Shown in pieces: positions 37,521 through 45,486 of a stretch of 62,155 nucleotides of DNA. Each line of letters opens with the position of its first letter. Position 1 is the first letter of the stretch. The notes under the pieces are model-generated. The model worked only from the letters and a program-made list of their open reading frames with translations, was not told the DNA's origin and made no database searches. Source of the DNA: Pseudomonadota bacterium (GTDB lineage Bacteria > Pseudomonadota > Gammaproteobacteria > Burkholderiales > Thiobacillaceae); contig JAURYL010000086.1 in the NCBI GenBank assembly GCA_030653935.1, positions 1-62,155 on the forward strand. The letters are read 5' to 3'. Position numbers and translations under genes: made by a program.

Positions 37521-37754
37521 CCTAGAAACCTCAGTTGAGCGCGCCCGAGTGTGCGGTTTTCGGGCCGGCTGGGAAGGCGCGACGACGCAGCGGGCCGGGG
37601 CCCGCAAGGAGGAGCAACGCAGCCAGCCGGCCCGAAAACCGTGCAATCGGGCGCGTAGCGGTCGCACCCAGAGGGTGAACGCGATCGAAGGCACTGAACG
37701 CGGAGAACCAGCGGGTTCTCAGGGGTTGAGGAGCGGTCAACTGAGGTTTCTAGG
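37521..37754. mobile_element. MITE-like element, family B, copy 1 (234 bp), between EI24 and acpS
   Basis: Terminal inverted repeats CCTAGAAACCTCAGTTGA / TCAACTGAGGTTTCTAGG are perfect over 18 bases and flanked by a direct ATCAT (37516-37520 and 37755-37759). The interior holds a further palindrome (CGGGCCGGCTG...CAGCCGGCCCG). It has no gene. It carries about 70 bp more on its left half than copy 2 at 47302. The insertion splits what was a 4-base overlap between two genes. Confidence 0.85.
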
Positions 37755-37755
37755 A

Positions 37756-38511
37756 TCATGCGCTTGCCTCCTGTCTCAGACGTTCCAGTTGTCCCAGGGC
37801 GTAGTGGGTAAACGCCAGGCCCATGTAGATCGGCGCGAATAAGTTGATTACCGGCACCAGATGCAGCAGGCCGAGAAATGCCGCCAGGCCATACAGCGGC
37901 CAGCCGCCTTCCGCGCGCAAAGTTGCCAGTTCCGTTTTCGAGGCGTGTTCCGCCAGTGCGTCGTAGAGGAACAGACGCTGGTTCAGCCAGGCGTTGAGCA
38001 GCAGCGCGATGCCGGCGCCGAACGGCCCCAACAGCCAGAACGGCAGGGTAACCAGCCAGACCACGATATAGATGGTCAGGGCATAAAGGCCGTTGCCCAG
38101 GCTGCCGAGATTGCTGCCGCCATACTGGCGGCCCAGAGCTGGGTAATGGCGATGCGCCACCACCGAGAGCAGGATGGGCATGAATACCAGCGAAGTGATG
38201 AACAGGGCGGTGAGATAGATCGCCGGCAGCAGCATCAGGATCAAGACCGAATAGACGCCCATGCCGATCACCCAGCCGGCGATGGTCGGCCCCAGCCAGC
38301 CCGGCAGCGGCGAGTCGTTGAACACCCCCTCCAGCCCCGCTACCCAGGCCGTGCCGAAGCCCCAGAACAGGCCGCCCCAAACCAGCAGCGCCAGCAGCAT
38401 CGGCAGGAACATGATGGCCACGACTCGCGGCCGCATCAAATCGAGGGCAGCGCGGCGGAGGATGTCGAAGAGGAAGGCCATGCGGAAGCCGATAACGGGA
38501 TTGGTGCGCAT
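37756..38511 (-). CDS. EI24-domain (CysZ-like) inner-membrane protein
   Basis: The 251-residue polytopic membrane protein has several long hydrophobic segments (VVAIMFLPMLLALLVWGGLF, VYSVLILMLLPAIYLTALFI) and the region VPVINLFAPIYMGLAFTHYA, which fits the EI24/CysZ family. CysZ proteins transport sulfate, but function in other members is unclear. Its stop codon TGA lies within the MITE target duplication. A run of nine C (coding strand) lies just before the ATG in place of a normal Shine-Dalgarno. A later start, MAFLFDILRR, is possible. Confidence 0.78.
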   Translation of the reverse strand: MRTNPVIGFRMAFLFDILRRAALDLMRPRVVAIMFLPMLLALLVWGGLFWGFGTAWVAGLEGVFNDSPLPGWLGPTIAGWVIGMGVYSVLILMLLPAIYLTALFITSLVFMPILLSVVAHRHYPALGRQYGGSNLGSLGNGLYALTIYIVVWLVTLPFWLLGPFGAGIALLLNAWLNQRLFLYDALAEHASKTELATLRAEGGWPLYGLAAFLGLLHLVPVINLFAPIYMGLAFTHYALGQLERLRQEASA

Positions 38512-38519
38512 GATAGGGA

Positions 38520-38528
38520 GGGGGGGGG
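38520..38528 (-). repeat. Nine-base homopolymer upstream of the EI24 gene
   Basis: Nine G on the plus strand (nine C on the coding strand) lie 9-17 bases before the ATG at 38511, in the ribosome-binding region. A change in length would alter leader spacing. Confidence 0.6.
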
Positions 38529-38890
38529 CTCAAAAAACGGCTGTTAAGCCGCGCCAATACTTGATGTGCGATTTCATGAGTTCTGAATTACCCCAAAAGT
38601 TACCCCCGAAATATACGGGCTTGGGTGCAATTCTACTCATTCGTTGCGAATCGTCTGCCGCTATGGTGGGATGCCGAATCCGCCTCTGTGTCAGCTCCTT
38701 GCCTCCGATCTGCCTTTCCGTGGTGATGGCCGTCGTGGTCTCAGGGCCAGGAAAACCGTCTCGGGTTGCGTCGGGTGGTGGTGCTGATTTTCAGGTGACT
38801 GAGACAATAGCAGAACAGAACCGGTTATAGGCCCAGGTCGAGTTGATTACTACGATACGGACATCTGAAAGAAGGCTGAAGTGACCACGT
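38529..38890. other. Gene-poor stretch between the EI24 gene and the DUF3368 gene
   Basis: No gene, REP hairpin or MITE was recognised in these 360 bases. It is less GC-rich than the surroundings (for example TTACCCCCGAAATATACGGG) and short open frames lack recognisable domains. It may be remnant DNA from the arrival of the UPF0175/DUF3368 module, and it probably holds the promoter for the acpS operon on the minus strand. Confidence 0.4.
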
Positions 38891-39379
38891 TTACGCCGCC
38901 GTGTCGGCGGCGGCAAGCTTCGCGATCAACGCCTCGGACAACCACAGTCCAGCGCCTTGCAGGCGCCTCAAGATATCCTCGGTCGAGTCGATCAAGCCGC
39001 GTCGCCTGGCCAACACCACGACAGCCGCCGTGCCCATGAGGGCAATGTTCAAAACGCGGGCGCAGCGGCGAGCCTGACGATCATCCACGATGGCTGTGTA
39101 ATTGCGGTTCTGCTGGGCAAACGAAAGCACGGCCGTCTCCCCCGCGCCAAGACCCCACACAGCGACATCCGGGCTGATGGCGGCAGGCCGATTTATTGCC
39201 CAGGCGGCCTCCGGCAAGCCTCGTGTTGCCGGATCGTTGTAAGTGCGGTTAACCACCTCCGCCCAGACGGCCTCGGGCACTACCAGATCAGGAAAGAGTT
39301 GAGGCAGCAGCGGATGCAGGCCCGCACGAAACAGCGTGATCAATGGCGAGGCGTTGATGACCACCCGCTCAATCCGCAT
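38891..39379 (-). CDS. DUF3368 PIN-like toxin
   Basis: The 162-residue protein begins MRIERVVINASPLITLFRAG and has GLGAGETAVLSFAQ, VDDRQARRCARVLNI and GTAAVVVLARRRGLI, all typical of DUF3368 (PIN-fold) proteins, which pair with UPF0175 antitoxins. Acidic residues for a nuclease site are present (E in AGETA, DD in VDDRQ). It overlaps the UPF0175 gene by 11 bases. Ribonuclease activity is inferred from the fold. Confidence 0.82.
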   Translation of the reverse strand: MRIERVVINASPLITLFRAGLHPLLPQLFPDLVVPEAVWAEVVNRTYNDPATRGLPEAAWAINRPAAISPDVAVWGLGAGETAVLSFAQQNRNYTAIVDDRQARRCARVLNIALMGTAAVVVLARRRGLIDSTEDILRRLQGAGLWLSEALIAKLAAADTAA

Positions 39380-39623
39380 TTGCCAAATCCTCCAGAACCT
39401 CTTCGGCGGTGTATTGAAACGGGCTGACCTTGTATTGCCCTAGCGCCGTGATGAATTCCGCGCGGGTCAAACCGGCGATCTCTGCCGCCCGACCTTGAGA
39501 GATCAACTCCAATTCGTACCATTTCACCGCTGCTGCGGTGCGCATCTCGCAGGCAAATTCTTTGGGGTCTTTATGCAAAGTGGCAAAAACCTCATCCGGC
39601 ATGTCCAGTGTCAATTGCGTCAT
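39369..39623 (-). CDS. UPF0175 antitoxin
   Basis: The 84-residue protein contains the UPF0175 core ELELISQGRAAEIAGLTRAE, a helix-turn-helix-like region, and precedes the DUF3368 toxin as in known pairs. The ATG at 39623 has a GAGGAG Shine-Dalgarno at good spacing, so this start is well supported. The reading frame is also open, without a stop, all the way upstream to 39998 and beyond (see the overlapping entry), so an N-terminally extended form could exist. Confidence 0.82.
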   Translation of the reverse strand: MTQLTLDMPDEVFATLHKDPKEFACEMRTAAAVKWYELELISQGRAAEIAGLTRAEFITALGQYKVSPFQYTAEEVLEDLANAD

Positions 39624-39998
39624 GTCGATCTCCTCTTGGTCACGATGGTGCTCAACGCCGATGGCCAATTGCGCCAGGGCATCTTGATACGCTACCCAGT
39701 GCGGCATGTGCGCGGTCATTTCCTGCAAGTAACCCAAAATTACCGCCAGCCGGGTGGTACGCGGATTCCAGAAGTCGGTGCTGTCCACCAGATGCTTCAC
39801 CGCCCGTTCCACCGCCGCGCCGTCGGCCAGGAGCTTCAGGGCGTGGTAGATGTGGCGGGTGGGGGAATAACACCACAGGTTGCGATCTGAGGCCACCACC
39901 TCGTCGAATCGCAGCGCATCGGGCCGGGGCAGTTCCTCCGGCAGCGCGGTGCGGGTGTCGTTGTCGCGGGTGGGGCCGAGCAGGCTTTCATAATCCAC
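39369..39998 (-). CDS. Unrecognised protein whose frame continues into the UPF0175 antitoxin
   Basis: From a GTG at 39998 an open frame of 209 codons runs MDYESLLGPTRDNDTRTALP, then about 100 residues with NLWCYSPTRHIYHALKLLAD and FWNPRTTRLAVILGYLQEM, and continues in frame into UPF0175 with no stop. I do not recognise the first 125 residues. The GTG overlaps the antiporter stop codon in the reconstructed pre-MITE sequence (TAGTG), so it was probably the last gene of that operon. It may be a natural fusion, or a gene truncated when the toxin module arrived. The MITE end supplies an AGG six bases before the GTG. Confidence 0.4.
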   Translation of the reverse strand: MDYESLLGPTRDNDTRTALPEELPRPDALRFDEVVASDRNLWCYSPTRHIYHALKLLADGAAVERAVKHLVDSTDFWNPRTTRLAVILGYLQEMTAHMPHWVAYQDALAQLAIGVEHHRDQEEIDMTQLTLDMPDEVFATLHKDPKEFACEMRTAAAVKWYELELISQGRAAEIAGLTRAEFITALGQYKVSPFQYTAEEVLEDLANAD

Positions 39999-40001
39999 TA
40001 G

Positions 40002-40166
40002 CAGCCTGTCGGACTTTGGGCGTCGATAGCGAGAAACGGCCCCGCCGAGGTCGGTTGTTGACGGCTTCGCCGGGGAATAGCCGGGACTATTTCCCAAGAA
40101 GCCGGCGAAAACCGGGCCGGCGCGGTCGTTTCGCAGCCGACGATCCAAAGTCCGACAGGCTGCTAG
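40002..40166. mobile_element. MITE-like element, family C, copy 1 (165 bp with one CTAG duplication)
   Basis: Terminal repeats AGCAGCCTGTCGGACTTT and its reverse complement lie at 40000-40017 and 40147-40164, with CTAG on both sides (39998-40001 and 40163-40166). The insertion lies exactly at the stop codon of the antiporter gene; the duplicated CTAG restores the TAG stop on one side and the GTG overlap on the other. Copy 2 at 40253 has the same length and ends. Confidence 0.85.
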
Positions 40167-41983
40167 CCCAGCCACAGCGCCGCGAAAAAAACCGCGAGCA
40201 GAAGCAGCCAAAGCCCCCCGGCCAGCGGCCAGGCGCGCAAACGTGTCTCTAGCAGCCTGTCGGACTTTGTAATCGTCGGCTGCAAATCGACCGCAGCGAC
40301 CCATTTTTCACCGGCTTCTTGCCCCATAGCTGGGCTATGCGGCTGCGAATCCGGCAAAAACTGGCCTCGCTGGGGCCGATTTTCGCTATCGACGAACAAA
40401 GTCCGACAGGCTGCTAGAAGGCGGCTTCGGACACGCAACACCGGGGCGATGTCGCGGACAGCGATCATCGGCAAACGGTTCACCGTGGCGATGCGCCACG
40501 ACCCCGCCACCAGCCGTTCCAGCCACGGCAGCACATCCCCGGCCGGGATACTCAGGCGACGCCAGCCGCGCCACCCAGTGAAAACAGCGGCGGCAAGCAG
40601 CAGCGGCCAGGTCGATGACCAAAAACCCGGCCAGGACAGCACCGTCATTTTGACCACGGCCACACCGATCCAGGCCAGGGTAACGGCGGCAAGCAAAGCC
40701 AGCAACGCGAACCAGGGCGGCAGCAATCCGGCGCTGTCTCCCCGTCCCCGCTGGCGCCGCGCCAGGTCGAGAAAATGCAACATGAGCAGGGCGGTGCCGG
40801 CCGCGGCCAAGCCCATGGCCCCAGCCAGCCACATCGGCCAGGGCGCGGGCAAAGTGGCCAGGGCGGCGCTCAAGGCCACCTTGGCGAGCGCGCCGCTGGT
40901 GAACGGCGCCCCGGCCAGGGCCAGGGCGGGCAGGACCAGCCCAAGCCGAACGCCGAGCGTGAAACCCCGCCGTTGCGCCACCCCCAACCCCAGGAACAGG
41001 GCGCCTTTGGCGAGCGCGTGGTGCAGGGCATAGAAACCGACCACCGACAACAGCGGCAGCCATGCCAGCGGCGCCAGCAGGCCGGCGCCCACGGCAAGAG
41101 TCATGAAGCCCATCTGGCTGATGCTGGAATAGGCCAGGACCGTCTTGGCGTCGCGTTGCGCCAGACCCACGACCACGCCGAAAAAAGCGGCGCCGAGGCC
41201 GAGACCCAGCATCGTCGCGCCCAAGCCGGGCAGGGTCGTCTCGCCCAGGGGCAGGAAACGCAGCCAGCCGAGCAGGCCCGCCTTGATCATGACGCCGGAA
41301 AGCACCGCGCTGGCGGGGGTCGGCGCCACCGGGTGGGCAAGCGGCAGCCACATATGCAGCAGCGGCACGCCGGCCTTGACGCCGAAACCGAGAAACAACA
41401 GGACATAGGCCGACGTCGGCGGGTCGAGCGACGCCAGATGAGTCATCTCCGGCAGCAGATGCGTACCCGCGGCGTCCACCAGTAGCAGCAGGCCGGCGAG
41501 AAGCGATCCCTCGCCCAACACCGCCATGACGAGGTAGACCCGCCCCGCGCGCAGCGCCTCGGCGCCGCCAGTATGCACCACCAGGCCATAGGCGGCGAAG
41601 GTCATCACGGCGAAGGCGAGATAGAAAGTGGCCGCGTCCAGCGCCAGGCAGACTCCCAGATTGCCGGCCAGGGTGACGAGAAAGAAGGCGGTGAGCACAT
41701 GCCGGCGCGGATCGCTCGCCAGATAGGCGCGGGCGTAGTGCCCCGCCGCCAGCCACAGCGCGGCGGAAAAAAACAGAAACAGCCGGCCGGTCTCATCCAG
41801 ACCGAAGCGGCTGCCCAGCAACAGCCAGGACAATTCGAGCGGGAGGCCGGCCGGCGTGGCCAGCGCCAACAGCAGCGCCGGCAGCGCCGCCCAGGGCGCC
41901 AGCGCCAGGCCGACGCGGCGGCTCGGCGGGTGGAGCGTCAACGCGGCGAGCAACAAGGGCAGCAACAAGACCAACAGCATCAC
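40163..41983 (-). CDS. Proton-conducting antiporter subunit (MrpA/NuoL-like), with an in-frame MITE
   Basis: The 606-residue polytopic protein belongs to the NuoL/M/N-MrpA/D family: the conserved Lys in FGVKAGVPLLHMWLPLAHPV, SAVLSGVMIKAGLLGWLRF and ISQMGFMTLAVGAG are visible. It lies last in the Mrp-like operon. Residues about 523-577 (LLAACRTLFVDSENRPQRGQ through ITKSDRLLET) are encoded by MITE C copy 2, a 55-codon in-frame insert placed before the final membrane helix (LWLLLLAVFFAALWLG). Function may survive because this is a loop. It overlaps the preceding gene by 4 bases. Confidence 0.82.
   Translation of the reverse strand: MMLLVLLLPLLLAALTLHPPSRRVGLALAPWAALPALLLALATPAGLPLELSWLLLGSRFGLDETGRLFLFFSAALWLAAGHYARAYLASDPRRHVLTAFFLVTLAGNLGVCLALDAATFYLAFAVMTFAAYGLVVHTGGAEALRAGRVYLVMAVLGEGSLLAGLLLLVDAAGTHLLPEMTHLASLDPPTSAYVLLFLGFGVKAGVPLLHMWLPLAHPVAPTPASAVLSGVMIKAGLLGWLRFLPLGETTLPGLGATMLGLGLGAAFFGVVVGLAQRDAKTVLAYSSISQMGFMTLAVGAGLLAPLAWLPLLSVVGFYALHHALAKGALFLGLGVAQRRGFTLGVRLGLVLPALALAGAPFTSGALAKVALSAALATLPAPWPMWLAGAMGLAAAGTALLMLHFLDLARRQRGRGDSAGLLPPWFALLALLAAVTLAWIGVAVVKMTVLSWPGFWSSTWPLLLAAAVFTGWRGWRRLSIPAGDVLPWLERLVAGSWRIATVNRLPMIAVRDIAPVLRVRSRLLAACRTLFVDSENRPQRGQFLPDSQPHSPAMGQEAGEKWVAAVDLQPTITKSDRLLETRLRAWPLAGGLWLLLLAVFFAALWLG
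40253..40417. mobile_element. MITE-like element, family C, copy 2 (165 bp), inside the antiporter gene
   Basis: Same ends and same length as copy 1, with CTAG at 40249-40252 and 40414-40417. Because 165 is divisible by three and no stop occurs in this frame, the host frame stays open. The two copies lie only 86 bp apart. Confidence 0.85.
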
Positions 41984-43491
41984 GGTACCCAGTGCGGATA
42001 CTCACGCGCGGCGACCAGCTTGGCCCAATCCAGCGGCGAGAGAAAACTGGCGGCGAGCAAACCCGCCAGCAAGGTGGCGGCGGCCGTGATCAAGGGGGGA
42101 TAGAGCAACAGCCGGGAGGTTTCGCGGCCTTTCGTGACGGGAATGTGTTCCTCCGGCCAGGCTCCGATCCGGGGCTTGAACCAGGCCCGGTAGAGCATGG
42201 GCAGAAAATAGGCGGCATTGAGCAGGCTGGAAGCCACCAGCACCGCCAGCGCCCAGGGCATGCCCGCTTCCAGGGCGCCGAGGCCCAAATACCATTTGCT
42301 GACGAAACCGGCCAGCGGCGGCAGGCCGATCATGCCGAAAGCGGCGATACTGAACGCCACCGTGGTCCAGGGCATGCGGCGGCCGACACCATCCATGTCA
42401 CCGATCTTGTGAATGCCCAGCGTCTCGGCGTAATTGCCGGCGCAGAAGAACAGGGTGATCTTCATGATGCCCTGATGCACCAGATGGACGATGCCGCCGA
42501 TGGTCCCCACCGGCCCGAACATGGCCACCCCGAGCACGATGTAGGACACCTGGCTGATGGTGGAATAGGCCAGGCGCCGCTTCAGGTCGTCCTGATACAG
42601 CGCCCGCAGCGAGCCCCAGAGGATGGTGATCGCGGCCACCACGGCCAGCGGCGCCAACAGGGACAGCGATTGGGCGAACTCGACGCCGAAGACCTCATAG
42701 ACCACGCGCACGATACCGAACGCCCCCGCCTTCACTACCGCCACCGCATGCAACAGGGCGGACACCGGCGCCGGCGCCACCATGGCCCGCGGCAGCCAGC
42801 CGTGCAGGGGCACCAGGGCGGCCTTCACGCCCATGCCGGCAATCAGCAGGATAAAGATGAGCTGCAACTGGCCGGCATATTCAGGTCCCAGCGCGGACGC
42901 CACACCGCCCTGGGTGAATTCCACCTGGCCCAGCAGGCCGTACAACCACACCACCCCGGCCAGCAGCACGGCGCCGCCGGTGAGGGTATAGGCGAGATAA
43001 ACGCCGCCTGCGCGCAAGGCCGCCGGCGTGCCGCGATGCACCACCAGAGGATAGGTGGACAGCGTCAGGAGTTCATAGAACACGAAGAAGGTGAACAGAT
43101 TGCCCGCCATCGCCACGCCGACGGTGGCGGTGACGCAAAGGCTGAAAAAACCGAAGAAGCGGCTGCGATGCGGCGAGCCTTCCAGATAGCCGATGGCATA
43201 GGTCGTGGTGAGCAGCCACAGCACCGCCGACAGGGTGACGAACAGCAGGGCCAGGGCATCGGCCCTGAACACCAGGTCGAGGCCGGGCAACACGCCGAGG
43301 CGGAACTCATAACTTTCGCCACCGAGCACGCCCCAGAGCATGACGGCGATAAACAGCAGTTTCAGCACCGCGCCGCCCAGGTTGAAGGCGCCGCGCAGCC
43401 CATGCCGATCCTCCGGCAGGGTGAAGATGATCAGACCGGGTATGAGCGAACTGGCCAGCACCAGCAGCGGCAGGGTTTCGTTGAAGGTCAT
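41980..43491 (-). CDS. Proton-conducting antiporter subunit, MrpD/NuoM-like (second copy)
   Basis: The 503-residue membrane protein has the conserved GMGVKAALVPLHGWLPRAMV Lys region, LYQDDLKRRLAYSTISQVSY and VHQGIMKITLFFCAGNYAET. It is one of two MrpD-like genes in the operon (the other at 43610). Two MrpD-like subunits are also seen in multisubunit complexes related to membrane-bound hydrogenases. It overlaps the MrpA-like gene by 4 bases. A REP pair separates it from the other MrpD-like gene. Confidence 0.88.
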   Translation of the reverse strand: MTFNETLPLLVLASSLIPGLIIFTLPEDRHGLRGAFNLGGAVLKLLFIAVMLWGVLGGESYEFRLGVLPGLDLVFRADALALLFVTLSAVLWLLTTTYAIGYLEGSPHRSRFFGFFSLCVTATVGVAMAGNLFTFFVFYELLTLSTYPLVVHRGTPAALRAGGVYLAYTLTGGAVLLAGVVWLYGLLGQVEFTQGGVASALGPEYAGQLQLIFILLIAGMGVKAALVPLHGWLPRAMVAPAPVSALLHAVAVVKAGAFGIVRVVYEVFGVEFAQSLSLLAPLAVVAAITILWGSLRALYQDDLKRRLAYSTISQVSYIVLGVAMFGPVGTIGGIVHLVHQGIMKITLFFCAGNYAETLGIHKIGDMDGVGRRMPWTTVAFSIAAFGMIGLPPLAGFVSKWYLGLGALEAGMPWALAVLVASSLLNAAYFLPMLYRAWFKPRIGAWPEEHIPVTKGRETSRLLLYPPLITAAATLLAGLLAASFLSPLDWAKLVAAREYPHWVP

Positions 43492-43525
43492 GGCGTATAC
43501 GCCGTCCTCGGAAAATGAAATACAC

Positions 43526-43600
43526 CGTAGGAGGCTCCGCTTGCGGGCCGAATGACCCGCGTGGACGTGGCGGTTCGGCCCGCAAGCGTGCCTCCTACGG
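43526..43600. repeat. Inverted REP-like pair (GTAGGAGGCTCCGCTTGCGG family)
   Basis: CGTAGGAGGCTCCGCTTGCG at 43526 faces CGCAAGCGTGCCTCCTACGG at 43581-43600. It is the same family as the six-copy array at 50689. It fills the gap between the two MrpD-like genes. Confidence 0.8.
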
Positions 43601-43609
43601 TCATTCGGC

Positions 43610-45052
43610 TCATCCCGCCCCCAGCAAGCTCAGCACCTCGCCGGCGCGCAGCCCCAGCAGCAGGCTGGCCAGGGCGAGAAGAAACGCCGGCCACTCCAGC
43701 ATCCTGGGCACGGGCTTGAATTTCGTGCCCGCCTCCACCGGCAGGAAGGCCTGACGCAACACCTTGAACACATAGGCCGTAGCGAGCAGGCCGCCCAGGA
43801 TCATCACCGCCACCCAGCCCCACTGGCCGCTGTGCAGGGCGCTGCTCATCAGCAACCACTTGGCGGTGAAGCCGCCCGAGGGTGGCAGGCCCAGCAGCGT
43901 CACGCCGGCCAGGGCAAAAGTGAACAGGGTCAGCGGCAGGCGGCTGGACACACCGCCCAGCCGGGCAATGTCATCGCGGCCCAGGGACAGGATCACCGTG
44001 CCGGCGGCGGTGAACATGGCCGCCTTGGCCAGACCGTGCGACAGCGCCTGCATCACCCCGCCCTGGAGGGCGCCGCTGGCCGCCAGCGCGCCGGTGTGGG
44101 TGGCCAGCGGAAACAGCAGAAACAGGTAGCCGATCTGGGCCACCGTGGAATAGGCCACCAGCATCTTCAGGCGTGTTTGCGCCAGCGCCATGAGGGAACC
44201 CCAGAGGATGGCCGCCGCCCCCAGCAGCCCGAGAAACTGCGCCGCCGCCACGCTCGTCAACGGCGCGAACAGGTCCAGCCAGAGACGCAGGATGAGATAG
44301 AACGAGGCCTTGACCACCAGGGCCGAGAGCAACGCCGACACCGGCGCCGGTGCGCCACCGTGGGCCGGCGGCAGCCAGAAATGGAAGGGGAACAAAGCGG
44401 TCTTGAGCATCAGCCCCAGCAACATCAGCGCCGCCGCCAGGAACACCGCCAGTGGCGCATCGGCGCCGAGCAAGGGTGCCAATTCCGTCAGGGAAACGCT
44501 GCCGTAGGCGCCATAGAGCAGCGCCACGCCGAACAGGTAGGCGCCGGAGCCCAGCAGCGTCGCCAACAGATAGCGCAGCGCCGCGGTCACCGGCCCGGCG
44601 CCACCGGACGACGCCACCAGCCCTACCGCCGCCAGACCAAGCAGTTCCAGGGTGACGTAGAGATTGAACACATCGGCGGCCAGGAACAGCGCGTTCATCG
44701 CCGCCAGCAGCGTGCCGGTGAGCGGCCAGAAGTAGCGCGCGCCGTCGTCGTGCGCCGCGTAGTAGGCGCGCGCATAGACGGCCAGCGGCAGGGCCACCGC
44801 CTGTGCAAGCAACAGCATCACCGCGCTGAGTCCGTCGACCGCGAGGTCGATGCCCAGCGGCGCGCCCCAGCCGCCGACGGCGTAGACCCGCGCGCCCTCG
44901 CCCGCTACCTGCCCGGCCAATCCGCCCGCCAGCGCCAGTTGCAGCAGCAGCCCCGCCATGGCCAGTCGACCACCGCGCCCCGGCCCACGCACGAAGGCCA
45001 GGGTTGCCCAGAGCAAGGGCAGCAGAATCAGCCAGGGCAACGGATCAAGCAT
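43610..45052 (-). CDS. Proton-conducting antiporter subunit, MrpD/NuoN-like
   Basis: About 480 residues with many membrane segments. LGLMLKTALFPFHFWLPPAH carries the conserved Lys, and ALAQTRLKMLVAYSTVAQIG and ALSHGLAKAAMFTAAGTVIL are typical of MrpD. The ATG at 45052 lies within the last codons of the mrpC-like gene (8-base overlap), so this start is preferred to 45070. Confidence 0.87.
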   Translation of the reverse strand: MLDPLPWLILLPLLWATLAFVRGPGRGGRLAMAGLLLQLALAGGLAGQVAGEGARVYAVGGWGAPLGIDLAVDGLSAVMLLLAQAVALPLAVYARAYYAAHDDGARYFWPLTGTLLAAMNALFLAADVFNLYVTLELLGLAAVGLVASSGGAGPVTAALRYLLATLLGSGAYLFGVALLYGAYGSVSLTELAPLLGADAPLAVFLAAALMLLGLMLKTALFPFHFWLPPAHGGAPAPVSALLSALVVKASFYLILRLWLDLFAPLTSVAAAQFLGLLGAAAILWGSLMALAQTRLKMLVAYSTVAQIGYLFLLFPLATHTGALAASGALQGGVMQALSHGLAKAAMFTAAGTVILSLGRDDIARLGGVSSRLPLTLFTFALAGVTLLGLPPSGGFTAKWLLMSSALHSGQWGWVAVMILGGLLATAYVFKVLRQAFLPVEAGTKFKPVPRMLEWPAFLLALASLLLGLRAGEVLSLLGAG

Positions 45053-45338
45053 CCGTCTCCTCCCGCTCATTCCCGTGTTCCAGCAGGCGCCGCGCCAGGG
45101 CCAGCGCCAAAGCGGTGGCGGCGATGGCGACGACGATGCCGGTGAGCACCATGGCCTGCGGCACCGGGTCGGCCGTGCCGTCGCGCTGTCCCAGACCTAC
45201 CAGCACCAGGAAAGCGCCGCTGCCCATGACGTTGAAAGCCAGGATCTTGCGCAACGGATGTGCGCGCAGGATCAACCCCGCCACGCCAAGGGCGAACAAC
45301 GCCGCGCCGGCCAGGGCATAGAGCAGGCCGGCGCTCAT
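45045..45338 (-). CDS. mrpC: Antiporter subunit, MrpC/NuoK-like
   Basis: The 97-residue protein with three membrane segments (LLYALAGAALFALGVAGLIL, ILAFNVMGSGAFLVLVGLG, AMVLTGIVVAIAATALALAL) has the NuoK-like layout. A family-1 REP pair of about 75 bp lies before it, so it is less tightly coupled to the MrpB-like gene than the other members are to each other. ATG at 45338 chosen; upstream codons belong to the REP. Confidence 0.85.
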   Translation of the reverse strand: MSAGLLYALAGAALFALGVAGLILRAHPLRKILAFNVMGSGAFLVLVGLGQRDGTADPVPQAMVLTGIVVAIAATALALALARRLLEHGNEREETDA

Positions 45339-45366
45339 TTGCGTCCCGCGCCGGACAGGGCAAACC

Positions 45367-45441
45367 GTAGGTTGGGCAAAGCGAAGCGTGCCCAACAGCA
45401 ACCGTTGCCATGTTGGGCACGCTTCGCTTTGCCCAACCTAC
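45367..45441. repeat. Inverted pair of family-1 REP-like hairpins
   Basis: GTAGGTTGGGCAAAGCGAAG and its inverted partner ending GCCCAACCTAC enclose a short loop in the gap between the mrpB-like and mrpC genes. Confidence 0.8.
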
Positions 45442-45486
45442 GGCTCTGGAAGGTGAGTCCCGCCAAGTCATGGCGCGGGCGGGCGC

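Noticed and set aside
38529..38890. Possible integrase remnant next to the EI24 gene
   Set aside because: Short frames were examined on both strands but none showed an integrase motif, so no call was made.
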